Assembly: GCA_947475855.1 (NCBI GenBank)
Contig: CANJPN010000159.1
Coordinates: 1 to 11,491 of the forward strand
Length of the DNA: 11,491 bases
Direction of reading: 5' to 3'
Source of the DNA: Bradyrhizobiaceae bacterium
Lineage (GTDB): Bacteria; Pseudomonadota; Alphaproteobacteria; Rhizobiales; Hyphomicrobiaceae
The translations under genes were made by a program, and so were the position numbers. The notes under the pieces are model-generated. The model made no database searches. It was not told where the DNA came from and saw nothing but the letters and a program-made list of their open reading frames with translations. Of the stretch, positions 1-9,142 are shown piece by piece. The number at the start of each line of letters is the position of its first letter. The first letter of the stretch is position 1.

Positions 1-92
1 ACGATCAGCAGCAAAATGGGCAAGGCCACGCCGAAGGTGGTCGCGATCGATCCATTGCGACTGCTGAGAAAGTGACGGCAGGCAACGGCCAT
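1..92 (-). CDS. TadE/TadG-like pilus-assembly protein, N-terminal fragment
   Basis: Thirty codons can be read before the window edge cuts the gene. The peptide has a short basic start, then the segment FLSSRNGSIATTFGVALPIL, then a run of Leu and Ile. This pattern (basic residues, R-N/R-G-S/N-I-A, then a hydrophobic helix with an F-x-x-A-L-P core) is typical of the N-terminus of TadE/TadG-family proteins of the Flp/Tad pilus system, which are anchored in the inner membrane by this helix. The ATG at 92 puts about a dozen residues before the R-N-G-S motif, a usual spacing, but no Shine-Dalgarno sequence precedes it. An in-frame ATG at 143 is an alternative that would add 17 residues. The call rests on a very short stretch, and a generic membrane protein is possible. 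Confidence 0.5.
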   Translation of the reverse strand, partial: MAVACRHFLSSRNGSIATTFGVALPILLLI

Positions 93-407
93 TGCATGAC
101 TCGAGAGGGAGGAAAAATCGTGAATTCTGGAGCTTGTGCTCATGGCAAATTATTCATCAACGCCCACGTTCGAACTGCTGTTGCACTGTCACTACACAGA
201 GCTGCCCGATATATGTCACGATTTTCTCGGCTCCTGATATTTGTCCGAAATTTCGCCTAAGCCTTTATGAAGGAAAGTTCAGTTTCAGGCTTCCCTGAGG
301 GGCCCGGACCCGAAAGGATGGAATCGGTCGGCGGTCGGGGCATTGGATGGCGCTTTTGCCTTGGCCGCGGTTGGTGCTGCATCATCTTCGAGCGCTTGCC
401 AAGACCG

Positions 408-468
408 AGAGCATGATCCGACAAGACGGAACCGCTTTCGCGATTCTCTGGTCGGATAAAGATGCTCT
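408..468. repeat. Intergenic palindromic element A (AGAGCATGATCC type)
   Basis: The outer arms AGAGCAT (408-414) and ATGCTCT (462-468) are perfect inverted repeats. An inner imperfect pairing of GATCCGAC (left) with GTCGGAT (right) extends the stem around a roughly 30-base centre. The opening AGAGCATGATCCG resembles a palindromic repeat that I associate with many intergenic regions of Bradyrhizobium and relatives. That attribution is from memory and no search was made. The element sits in untranslated DNA between the pilus gene and the oxoprolinase gene. Confidence 0.65.
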
Positions 469-481
469 AGATTCTAGGGAT

Positions 482-545
482 TAGAGCAGTTTCATGCGAT
501 CATTCGATCGCCCCCGGCGATCGCGTTTGATCGGATACTGCTCTA
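482..545. repeat. Intergenic palindromic element B (TAGAGCAGT arms)
   Basis: The outer arms TAGAGCAGT (482-490) and ACTGCTCTA (537-545) match perfectly. Inside them, CGATCA (497-502) pairs with TGATCG (528-533), and CGATCGCC (505-512) pairs with GGCGATCG (516-523) around a CCC loop. The result is a long interrupted hairpin or cruciform. It lies 13 bases after element A and shares the terminal AGAGCA/TGCTCT motif with it, so the two look like neighbouring units of one repeat family. It ends about 145 bases before the oxoprolinase start and could also shape the leader of that transcript. Confidence 0.65.
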
Positions 546-690
546 GGTAGCCAGGGCGCCTGCGCGCAAACAGCGTCTTGCCCAAGCTGCCTGCGATCTG
601 ATCCATTGGCGTCGGCGGTGGCCTATCGCGACGTTCAACGGCGAGGGCGGCCCCCGGGGCTTCCCCCATCGCAAACGGAACTCGAAGCAA

Positions 691-4323
<3,633 letters not shown>

Positions 4324-4510
4324 GCGGATAATCCTCTGGACCTTGGTAACTTCGCCAAAGTGTGACCCTATTGCACGCCGCGTCGATGCGTCTGTGAGCA
4401 TCGGCTGTGATGCCGCAGGCCGGCATGTCATTTACCGCTCCTGGCGCGCGTTGCCTCCGTTTCGGCCCCGCCGCGCTCGGACAGCACTGAATTCACCGAC
4501 GACAGGCCCA

Positions 4511-5893
4511 ATGATGTCCGGAATCAAGGAAACAGCGGCATTCAATTCTATCCTGGCCAGTGCCGGGCTTGCGATAGGGAAGTTCGCCGCCGCGATCTCG
4601 AGCGGTAGCCTCGCGATGTTGTCCGACGCGCTGCATGCGCTGCTCGACGTCGGCGCGACGATCCTCACCTATTTCGCAGTCCGCATCGGCGCGAAGCCCG
4701 CAGACGAACGCCATCCCTATGGCCACGGCAAGGTCGAGGCGGTCGCAGCCCTTGTCGAAACGGGATTGCTGTTCCTCGTCGCCGTCTACGTCGCCGTTGA
4801 AGCGATTTCGCGTATGAGAAGCGGCGCACCCGAAATTTCGCATTCCATACTGGCCTACGCCGTTCTTGGTATTTCAATCGTCGTCGATATCGTGCGCTCG
4901 CGATCGCTGATGCGCATCGCCAGGCAAACCAAGAGCCAGGCGCTCGAGGCTGACGCCATGCACTTCTCTTCCGACCTCGTCAGTTCGACACTGGTGCTGA
5001 TCGGCCTCCTCGTCTCGGCCTGGGGGTTCCACCAGGGTGACCTGCTGGCGGCGATAGGGGTCTCCATCTTCATCGCAATCGCCGGCTGGCGGCTCGGCAA
5101 GCGCACCATCGATACGTTGATGGACGCAGTGCCTCATGGCCTCTCGCAACACGTCGAGCAGATCGCAGCCGACGTGCCGGGCGTTGCCCGTGTCGAAGGC
5201 GTCCGCGTTCGCGCCGTGGGACCTGAAATCTTCGGCGACATCAATATTGGCGTCGCGCGGACGCTGCCGCACGACCGGGTGTCGGCCATCAAGGACGACG
5301 TCATTGCCAAGCTCCAGGTGGAGTATCCTGGCTCATCGGTGGTGGTGACGACTGCGCCGCTCGCGCTCGACGACGAGACGGTACTGGAGCGTGTGCTGCA
5401 TGTCGCTGCGATGATGCGGCGGCCAGTCCACCATGTCACGATCCAGAGGCTCGACGAGCGACTGTCGGTCAGCCTCGATCTTGAGGTCGATGCGCGCCTG
5501 TCGCTGAGCGCGGGCCATGCTATCGCGACAGAACTGGAGCGCGCCGTCGTCGCCGAACTCGGCGAAGGCGTCGAGGTCGAAGTGCATCTGGAGCCGCTCG
5601 AAGTGCGTGCGCTGGAGGGCAGCGATGTGCCGCCCGAGGAGGTCACCCGCATTGCCGATGCGTTGCGTATCATCGCGAGTAGCGGCAGCGCGATCAGCCA
5701 TATCCATGATGTGCGCGTGCGGCGGACGGAGGCAGGGCTGGTCGTCAACTACCACTGCTACGCTGATCCCAACCGCTCCGTGCTTGACGTGCACGACCAC
5801 GTCGATGCGTTCGAGCGCGCAGTGCGGCAAGGGTTGCCGGAAATCGGCCGTGTGGTTGGCCACGCGGAGCCTAAGCCAAATAATCTCGTTTGA
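4511..5893 (+). CDS. Cation diffusion facilitator (Zn-type) with extended C-terminus
   Basis: This is an inner-membrane divalent-cation/proton antiporter of the CDF family, probably exporting zinc or a related metal. The 460-residue product opens with about six helices (roughly 10-195). Transmembrane helix 2 carries HALLD (H42, D46) and helix 5 carries HFSSD (H151, D155). These form a His-His-Asp-Asp site like that of zinc transporters, whereas E. coli FieF has Asp in place of the first His. The family signature HPYGHGKVEA follows helix 2. After GLSQHVEQIAADVPGV (from 210) the tail runs about 250 residues, against about 90 in a usual CDF. It reads as three ferredoxin-like dimerisation units (about 210-285, 286-370, 375-458). 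The frame is open back to 4307, but the 68 extra residues look unlike any CDF, so the ATG at 4511 is preferred (4514 is equally possible). The Shine-Dalgarno sequence is weak (ACAGG). Confidence 0.88.
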   Translation: MMSGIKETAAFNSILASAGLAIGKFAAAISSGSLAMLSDALHALLDVGATILTYFAVRIGAKPADERHPYGHGKVEAVAALVETGLLFLVAVYVAVEAISRMRSGAPEISHSILAYAVLGISIVVDIVRSRSLMRIARQTKSQALEADAMHFSSDLVSSTLVLIGLLVSAWGFHQGDLLAAIGVSIFIAIAGWRLGKRTIDTLMDAVPHGLSQHVEQIAADVPGVARVEGVRVRAVGPEIFGDINIGVARTLPHDRVSAIKDDVIAKLQVEYPGSSVVVTTAPLALDDETVLERVLHVAAMMRRPVHHVTIQRLDERLSVSLDLEVDARLSLSAGHAIATELERAVVAELGEGVEVEVHLEPLEVRALEGSDVPPEEVTRIADALRIIASSGSAISHIHDVRVRRTEAGLVVNYHCYADPNRSVLDVHDHVDAFERAVRQGLPEIGRVVGHAEPKPNNLV

Positions 5894-5918
5894 GAGCTAG
5901 CTCGAGCAGCAGAAGCAA

Positions 5919-5934
5919 AGGCGGTCGAACGCCT
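5919..5934. terminator. Weak hairpin between convergent CDF and dksA genes
   Basis: AGGCG (5919-5923) pairs with CGCCT (5930-5934) around GTCGAA and overlaps the dksA stop codon. On the minus strand the stem is followed by TTTGCTT, and on the plus strand by AATC. It could end dksA transcription, but the five-base-pair stem and poor T-tract make this a low-confidence call. Confidence 0.3.
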
Positions 5935-6826
5935 AATCGCCCCGGTGAACGCGCTCTCGGCGCTCATGACGTTCCTGTGCTTCGAGCGACAATGTCGCGA
6001 TCGGGCGAGCATCAAGGCGTTTCAGGCCGATCGGCTCGCCGGTCTCTTCGCAATAGCCGTAGGTGCCGTCTTCGATACGCGCGAGCGCTGCGTCGATCTT
6101 GGAGATCAGCTTGCGCTGCCGGTCGCGGGCCCGAAGCTCGAGTGCCCTGTCGGTTTCCGACGTGGCGCGATCCGCAAGGTCGGCATACTGGATTGTGTCT
6201 TCATGCATGCCCTGCAACGTTTCGCGCGTCTGCCGCAGGATATCTTCTTTCCAGTTTCGCAGTTTGATCCGGAAGTATTGCCGTTGCATGGGGTTCATGT
6301 ACGGTTCGGCGTCGATCGGCTTGTAATTCTCTGGCAGGACGACTTTGGCAGGCGCTGGCTGCGGTTTGACGATCACGACGTTTGGAGAGGATGTCTGGCG
6401 GTCGGCTCCGGACTTCACAGCTTTGACCGTCTTGTCCGGGGCAGAGTTCCCCTTCATTTTGACCCCCGATTTAACGTCCACGGCAGCTCGTTTGACGGTG
6501 ACAGCTCTGATGTCGGCCTTCGTCGCTTTGGCTGCACCTGCCTTCGCAGGCATTTTCGGCGGTTTGGCGGCAACTGGCGTCGGTGTAGGCTTCTTAGCTC
6601 CATGGCCCTTTGCCAGCGGTGCCTTGGGGGTGGCAGATTTGAGAGGGCGACCGCTCCCGGGCTTGGTGCCCTTTGAAGCTTTGACTTGACCGCTCGGAGC
6701 AACCGCCTTCACGGCGCCTTTGCCCTTGCCGGCGCCAGCTTTAGCCTTTTGCGCCGCTTTGGCAGGCGCCTTGACCGATATTGCAGTCGATGAAGCCGCG
6801 GCGCGAGAGGAGACCTTCTTCGCCAT
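5933..6826 (-). CDS. dksA: RNA polymerase-binding transcription factor DksA, long N-terminal tail
   Basis: DksA binds the RNA polymerase secondary channel and, with ppGpp, reprograms transcription in the stringent response. The last 121 residues (177-297) are a full alphaproteobacterial DksA core: a MNPMQRQYFRIKL start, a coiled coil whose tip keeps the D-x-x-D-x-A motif (D216, D219, A221), and a zinc-finger region with only one of the four classical cysteines (YGYCEETGEP, C259). This reduced finger is normal in alphaproteobacteria. About 165 residues before the core are low-complexity Lys/Ala/Pro sequence resembling histone H1 tails and probably disordered. The chosen start (MAKKVSS, 6826) has GGGGAAA about ten bases upstream. 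In-frame ATGs at 6880 and 6898 would add 18 or 24 residues but have no Shine-Dalgarno sequence. The gene converges on the CDF gene. Confidence 0.88.
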   Translation of the reverse strand: MAKKVSSRAAASSTAISVKAPAKAAQKAKAGAGKGKGAVKAVAPSGQVKASKGTKPGSGRPLKSATPKAPLAKGHGAKKPTPTPVAAKPPKMPAKAGAAKATKADIRAVTVKRAAVDVKSGVKMKGNSAPDKTVKAVKSGADRQTSSPNVVIVKPQPAPAKVVLPENYKPIDAEPYMNPMQRQYFRIKLRNWKEDILRQTRETLQGMHEDTIQYADLADRATSETDRALELRARDRQRKLISKIDAALARIEDGTYGYCEETGEPIGLKRLDARPIATLSLEAQERHERRERVHRGD

Positions 6827-6928
6827 CACCGGTTGTTTCCCCGGGGTGCGGCGGCCGGAGCTTGGAGGCGAGCCTTTCATGATGAGACCATAACTCATGT
6901 TGAGTTCGCGAGCGTTGCCATGGGCTCG

Positions 6929-6946
6929 GACGATTCTACCATCGTC
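6929..6946. repeat. Inverted repeat in the dksA leader
   Basis: GACGAT (6929-6934) and ATCGTC (6941-6946) are perfect six-base arms around a six-base loop. The repeat lies just downstream of the candidate dksA promoter, so it would form a hairpin near the 5' end of the transcript or serve as a protein-binding site. Function is unknown. Confidence 0.4.
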
Positions 6947-6958
6947 TAAGTCGACACG

Positions 6959-6986
6959 TTCTTATTCACCCGCTGGCCGCAGTCAA
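6959..6986 (-). promoter_or_regulatory. Candidate sigma-70-type promoter for dksA
   Basis: On the minus strand TTGACT (6986-6981) matches the -35 consensus well. Sixteen bases later TAAGAA (6964-6959) gives a poor -10 match (three of six). Transcription would start near 6951, giving a dksA leader of about 125 bases if translation starts at 6826, or about 53 if it starts at 6898. This is called from consensus only. Confidence 0.35.
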
Positions 6987-7083
6987 GCGATTGCTGTTTG
7001 GAGTGGTAAGTGCCGGACAAGGGGGCATGTATCGGACCCCGAGGGCTATGTGGGACAAAAGCAATCTAAGATTGAGAAATAAG

Positions 7084-7103
7084 AAAAAACACGTTAACCG
7101 TGT
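7084..7103 (-). terminator. Possible intrinsic terminator on the minus strand
   Basis: Read on the minus strand, ACACG (7103-7099) pairs with CGTGT (7093-7089) around GTTAA, followed at once by TTTTT and then CTTATTT. The stem is short, but the T-tract is properly placed. No minus-strand gene is recognised just upstream, so it would end either an undiscovered RNA from the 7110-7420 region or nothing at all. The same bases contain GTTAAC, which could equally be part of a protein-binding palindrome. Confidence 0.28.
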
Positions 7104-7225
7104 ATTTGGAATTAGTTGCTATAGCTGGGATGTCTCGCGCACAGATTGCAAACGAGGCGAAAGGTCGGTGAGGACGCTCAAAGTGGCCGGAAAATAAAAG
7201 GAGAACATCCACGCGCTGACACCTG

Positions 7226-7328
7226 CCGATAATCGGAGCTTGCCGGGACTGCAGACTTCCGACTGTGGCCCCACTCTCACGATGCGACGCTGCCGGGGCT
7301 GCTCCCCACACCCACACCTTGGCAGTCG
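7226..7328. other. Two hairpin-forming segments, possible structured RNA or leader
   Basis: CCGA (7226-7229) pairs with TCGG (7233-7236) in a small hairpin. A larger nested structure follows, in which CTGCC (7290-7294) pairs with GGCAG (7321-7325), CGA (7285-7287) with TCG (7326-7328), and inside them GGGG (7295-7298) with CCCC (7304-7307). Two stronger stems come after it (7357-7415). Strand and function are unknown, and no known RNA family was recognised. Confidence 0.3.
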
Positions 7329-7356
7329 AAGCAAAGTGATCTGACACGCTCCGATC

Positions 7357-7383
7357 GGGCGCGCTTCCCCACACAGCGCGCCC
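7357..7383. repeat. Perfect GC-rich stem-loop
   Basis: GGGCGCGCT (7357-7365) and AGCGCGCCC (7375-7383) form a perfect nine-base-pair stem around a nine-base loop. It is separated by only two bases from the next perfect stem (7386-7415), so the two would stack as a tandem double hairpin. Confidence 0.6.
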
Positions 7384-7385
7384 TC

Positions 7386-7415
7386 GCGCCATCCCCGCTA
7401 GATCGGGGATGGCGC
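7386..7415 (+). terminator. Strong 12-bp hairpin, terminator-like
   Basis: GCGCCATCCCCG (7386-7397) and CGGGGATGGCGC (7404-7415) form a perfect 12-base-pair stem around CTAGAT. Only TTTCC follows on the plus strand, so as an intrinsic terminator it has a strong stem but a poor T-tract. It could end a plus-strand RNA from the hairpin-rich region upstream, insulate the SDR gene, or be a repetitive palindrome without a transcriptional role. Confidence 0.45.
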
Positions 7416-7444
7416 TTTCCGTTCTGGTGCGGGTTCGGTCGTGA

Positions 7445-7467
7445 CTTGCTGACCGTGTCTTGCTGAC
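7445..7467 (+). promoter_or_regulatory. Direct repeat CTTGCTGAC x2 upstream of the SDR gene
   Basis: CTTGCTGAC occurs at 7445-7453 and again at 7459-7467, a period of 14 bases. The second copy supplies TTGCTG (7460-7465) as a possible -35, with TACGGT (7482-7487) sixteen bases later as a weak -10. The repeat may be part of a promoter or a binding site for a regulator. Confidence 0.35.
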
Positions 7468-7483
7468 ATGTCGACGTGTGCTA

Positions 7484-7503
7484 CGGTCTGGCATGACAGA
7501 CCG
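7484..7503 (+). promoter_or_regulatory. Operator-like inverted repeat before the SDR start
   Basis: CGGTCTG (7484-7490) and CAGACCG (7497-7503) are perfect seven-base arms around GCATGA, ending 18 bases before the SDR start codon and overlapping the candidate -10. This position fits a repressor operator or a leader hairpin close to the ribosome binding site. No regulator gene is next to it in the window. Confidence 0.4.
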
Positions 7504-7521
7504 GCTGAGCGGCAGGGGCGC

Positions 7522-8214
7522 ATGACGACAGTATTGATAACGGGCGCTAATCGGGGCTTGGGCCTCGCGCTGGTCCAAAACTATCTCGAGCAGGGTGCAA
7601 ACGTCGTCGGCGTCGCTCGCAAGCCTACGGCTTCCCCAGGATTTAAGGGGCTTGCCGCCGGCGGTGATAGGCTCACGCTGCTGTCAGCCGACGTTACGGA
7701 CGAGGCAGCCCTCGCCGCCGCCGCCCGCGCGCTCGGCGATCGCGCCGTCGATATCGTGATCTGCAATGCCGGCATCATGTCCAACCGCGGCGGCATCGAC
7801 GCTTCAGGCAACGACGCAGCCGACTGGACCCGCGTGCTATCGACGAATGTGACCGGCGCTTTCCTCTCTGCGCGGGCTTTCATGCCTGCCCTGCGCCGGG
7901 CCAAGAATGGGAAGCTCGCCTTCATATCCTCGATGATGGCGTCTTCCGAACTGGCGGCTGGCAACGCTCTGGGCTATCGGGCATCGAAGGCGGCTGTCGC
8001 CAATCTCGGCGCGAATCTCGCCGTAGAGTTGAAGCCCGCCGGCATTGCCGTCGGCATCTATCATCCCGGCTGGGTGTCGAGCGACATGGGCGGCGCCTCT
8101 GCCCCCGTCACTCCGGACGCCAGCGCCAAAGGACTGGTTGATCGCATCGGCAAGCTATCGCTAAAGACCACGGGCGTGTTCGAAGACTACCTCGGAAAGC
8201 CCTACGCGTTCTGA
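7522..8214 (+). CDS. Short-chain dehydrogenase/reductase (SDR)
   Basis: This is a 230-residue NAD(P)-dependent oxidoreductase of the classical SDR fold, substrate unknown. The cofactor motif TGANRGLG (7-14) is at the very N-terminus. D-V-T after the third strand and NAG (N82) are present, the catalytic Ser is likely S137 in ISSMMAS, and YRASK gives Y152 and K156. The short length, TGANRGLGLALVQ opening, YRASKAAV and HPGWV segments resemble C-factor/CsgA-like SDRs, which often act on small carbonyl compounds. The ATG at 7522 has a good CAGGGGC ribosome binding site and starts right at the first strand. An in-frame ATG at 7468 would add 18 residues that do not resemble an SDR. MoxR follows after 23 bases on the same strand, so the two are probably cotranscribed. 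Confidence 0.88.
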   Translation: MTTVLITGANRGLGLALVQNYLEQGANVVGVARKPTASPGFKGLAAGGDRLTLLSADVTDEAALAAAARALGDRAVDIVICNAGIMSNRGGIDASGNDAADWTRVLSTNVTGAFLSARAFMPALRRAKNGKLAFISSMMASSELAAGNALGYRASKAAVANLGANLAVELKPAGIAVGIYHPGWVSSDMGGASAPVTPDASAKGLVDRIGKLSLKTTGVFEDYLGKPYAF

Positions 8215-8237
8215 TCAACGGCTGGAACATCACAGAC

Positions 8238-9101
8238 ATGACCGAGAAGAAAACCCGGTTCACCGGCACCAAGAATTATGTGGCGACGGACGACCTGAAG
8301 GTGGCGGTCAACGCCGCCATCACGCTCGAGAGGCCCTTGCTCATCAAGGGCGAGCCCGGCACCGGTAAGACCGTTCTTGCCCAGGAAGTCGCCCGCGCGA
8401 TCGGCGCGCCGTTGATCGAATGGCACATCAAATCCACGACCAAGGCCCAGCAGGGCCTCTACGAGTACGACGCCGTCGCCCGCCTCCGCGACAGCCAGCT
8501 CGGCGATGCCCGTGTCAAGGATATCGGCAACTATATCAAGCGTGGCAAGCTGTGGGACGCCTTCGTGATGGAGCAACGGCCCGTGCTTTTGATCGACGAG
8601 ATCGACAAGGCCGACATCGAGTTTCCCAACGACCTGTTGCACGAACTCGACCGCATGGAGTTCCACGTCTACGAGACCGGCGAGACTGTGAAGGCCCGGC
8701 AGCGCCCCGTGCTGATGATCACGTCGAACAATGAAAAAGAACTGCCTGACGCATTCCTGCGTCGCTGCTTCTTTCACTATATCAAGTTCCCCGATACCGA
8801 GACGATGAAGGAGATCGTCGAGGTACACTTCCCGGGCCTGAAGGGCCGCCTCGTCAATGAAGCGCTCAGCGTCTTCTATGACATCCGCGATGTGCCCGGC
8901 GTGAAGAAGAAGCCGTCAACGTCCGAACTGCTGGACTGGATCAAGCTGCTCCTCAACGAGGACATCACGCCCGAGACCCTGCGCGAGAAAGACCCGCGCA
9001 AACTGATCCCGCCCCTTCACGGTGCTCTCCTCAAGAACGAGCAGGACGTGCATCTGTTCGAGCGTCTCGCGTTCATGACACGGAGGCAGTCGCGGGAGTA
9101 A
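8238..9101 (+). CDS. MoxR-type AAA+ ATPase
   Basis: This 287-residue cytosolic AAA+ ATPase of the MoxR branch is of the kind thought to act as a chaperone in maturing enzymes or complexes, usually with a von Willebrand A-domain partner. Visible motifs are Walker A GEPGTGKT (38-45), Walker B VLLIDEID (116-123), a sensor-1 TSNNEKELPDAF segment (N164/N165) and the arginine pair R175-R176, followed by the lid domain to the end. The length is normal for the small MoxR group. The start has only a weak CTGGAA ribosome binding site and follows the SDR stop closely. In related genomes a VWA/CoxE-like gene commonly follows such an ATPase. Here the plus strand has no further gene and a convergent operon begins about 40 bases on, so the partner is elsewhere or lost. 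Confidence 0.9.
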   Translation: MTEKKTRFTGTKNYVATDDLKVAVNAAITLERPLLIKGEPGTGKTVLAQEVARAIGAPLIEWHIKSTTKAQQGLYEYDAVARLRDSQLGDARVKDIGNYIKRGKLWDAFVMEQRPVLLIDEIDKADIEFPNDLLHELDRMEFHVYETGETVKARQRPVLMITSNNEKELPDAFLRRCFFHYIKFPDTETMKEIVEVHFPGLKGRLVNEALSVFYDIRDVPGVKKKPSTSELLDWIKLLLNEDITPETLREKDPRKLIPPLHGALLKNEQDVHLFERLAFMTRRQSRE

Positions 9102-9104
9102 AAG

Positions 9105-9134
9105 CAAAAAACCGCGAGACGGCGATACGCCGCC
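9105..9134 (-). terminator. Possible terminator between MoxR and the binding-protein gene
   Basis: CGGCG (9120-9124) and CGCCG (9128-9132) pair around ATA, extendable by one to two bases. On the minus strand this is followed, after about eight bases, by TTTTTT and then GCTTTT. The gap between stem and T-run weakens the case, but the position just beyond the stop of the minus-strand operon fits. Confidence 0.3.
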
Positions 9135-9142
9135 CCGTAACT

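Larger units (their letters stand above)
93..690. other. Non-coding stretch upstream of the 5-oxoprolinase gene
   Basis: No convincing gene is seen. The short open frames at 72-298 and on the minus strand at 481-771 have no recognisable protein features. The stretch should contain the promoters of the divergent TadE/G-like gene (minus) and of the oxoprolinase gene (plus), but I could not pick out a clear -35/-10 pair for either. The identifiable content is the pair of palindromic elements at 408-468 and 482-545. The first 60 to 70 bases may be N-terminal coding sequence of the pilus gene if its start is at 143. Confidence 0.6.
6827..7521. other. Non-coding stretch between dksA and the SDR gene
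   Basis: No gene is supported. Small open frames such as 6991-7197 (plus) and 7066-7578 (minus) show no family features. The part near 7060-7135 is clearly AT-richer than its surroundings. Recognisable content, listed separately, comprises a candidate dksA promoter and leader hairpin, a possible minus-strand terminator, a run of hairpins ending in two adjacent GC-rich stems, and a direct and an inverted repeat before the SDR start. A purine-rich AAAAGGAGAA at about 7196-7205 looks like a ribosome binding site, but no start codon opening a reading frame follows it. Confidence 0.6.

Noticed and set aside
4398..4426. Overlapping short hairpins (GCATC/GATGC and ATGCCG/CGGCAT) between the oxoprolinase and CDF genes
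   Set aside because: The stems are only five to six base pairs with no T-tract. Such pairings are common by chance in GC-rich DNA, so no terminator was called.
5945..6676. 243-codon open frame on the plus strand opposite dksA
   Set aside because: It is antisense to the conserved DksA core and to its low-complexity tail, which explains the long open frame and odd composition.
6991..7197. 68-codon small protein on the plus strand
   Set aside because: There is no ribosome binding site or family resemblance, and it spans the AT-rich segment with a hairpin, which fits regulatory DNA better.
7196..7222. A gene starting after the AAAAGGAGAA sequence
   Set aside because: The ribosome-binding-like site is followed by ACG CGC TGA and no usable start codon, and no downstream frame shows protein character.
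7215..7350. CTGACACC and CTGACACG near 7216 and 7341 as further copies of the 27-bp element
   Set aside because: Only one arm is present in each case and no matching GGTGTCAG arm lies at the right distance, so they are chance half-matches.
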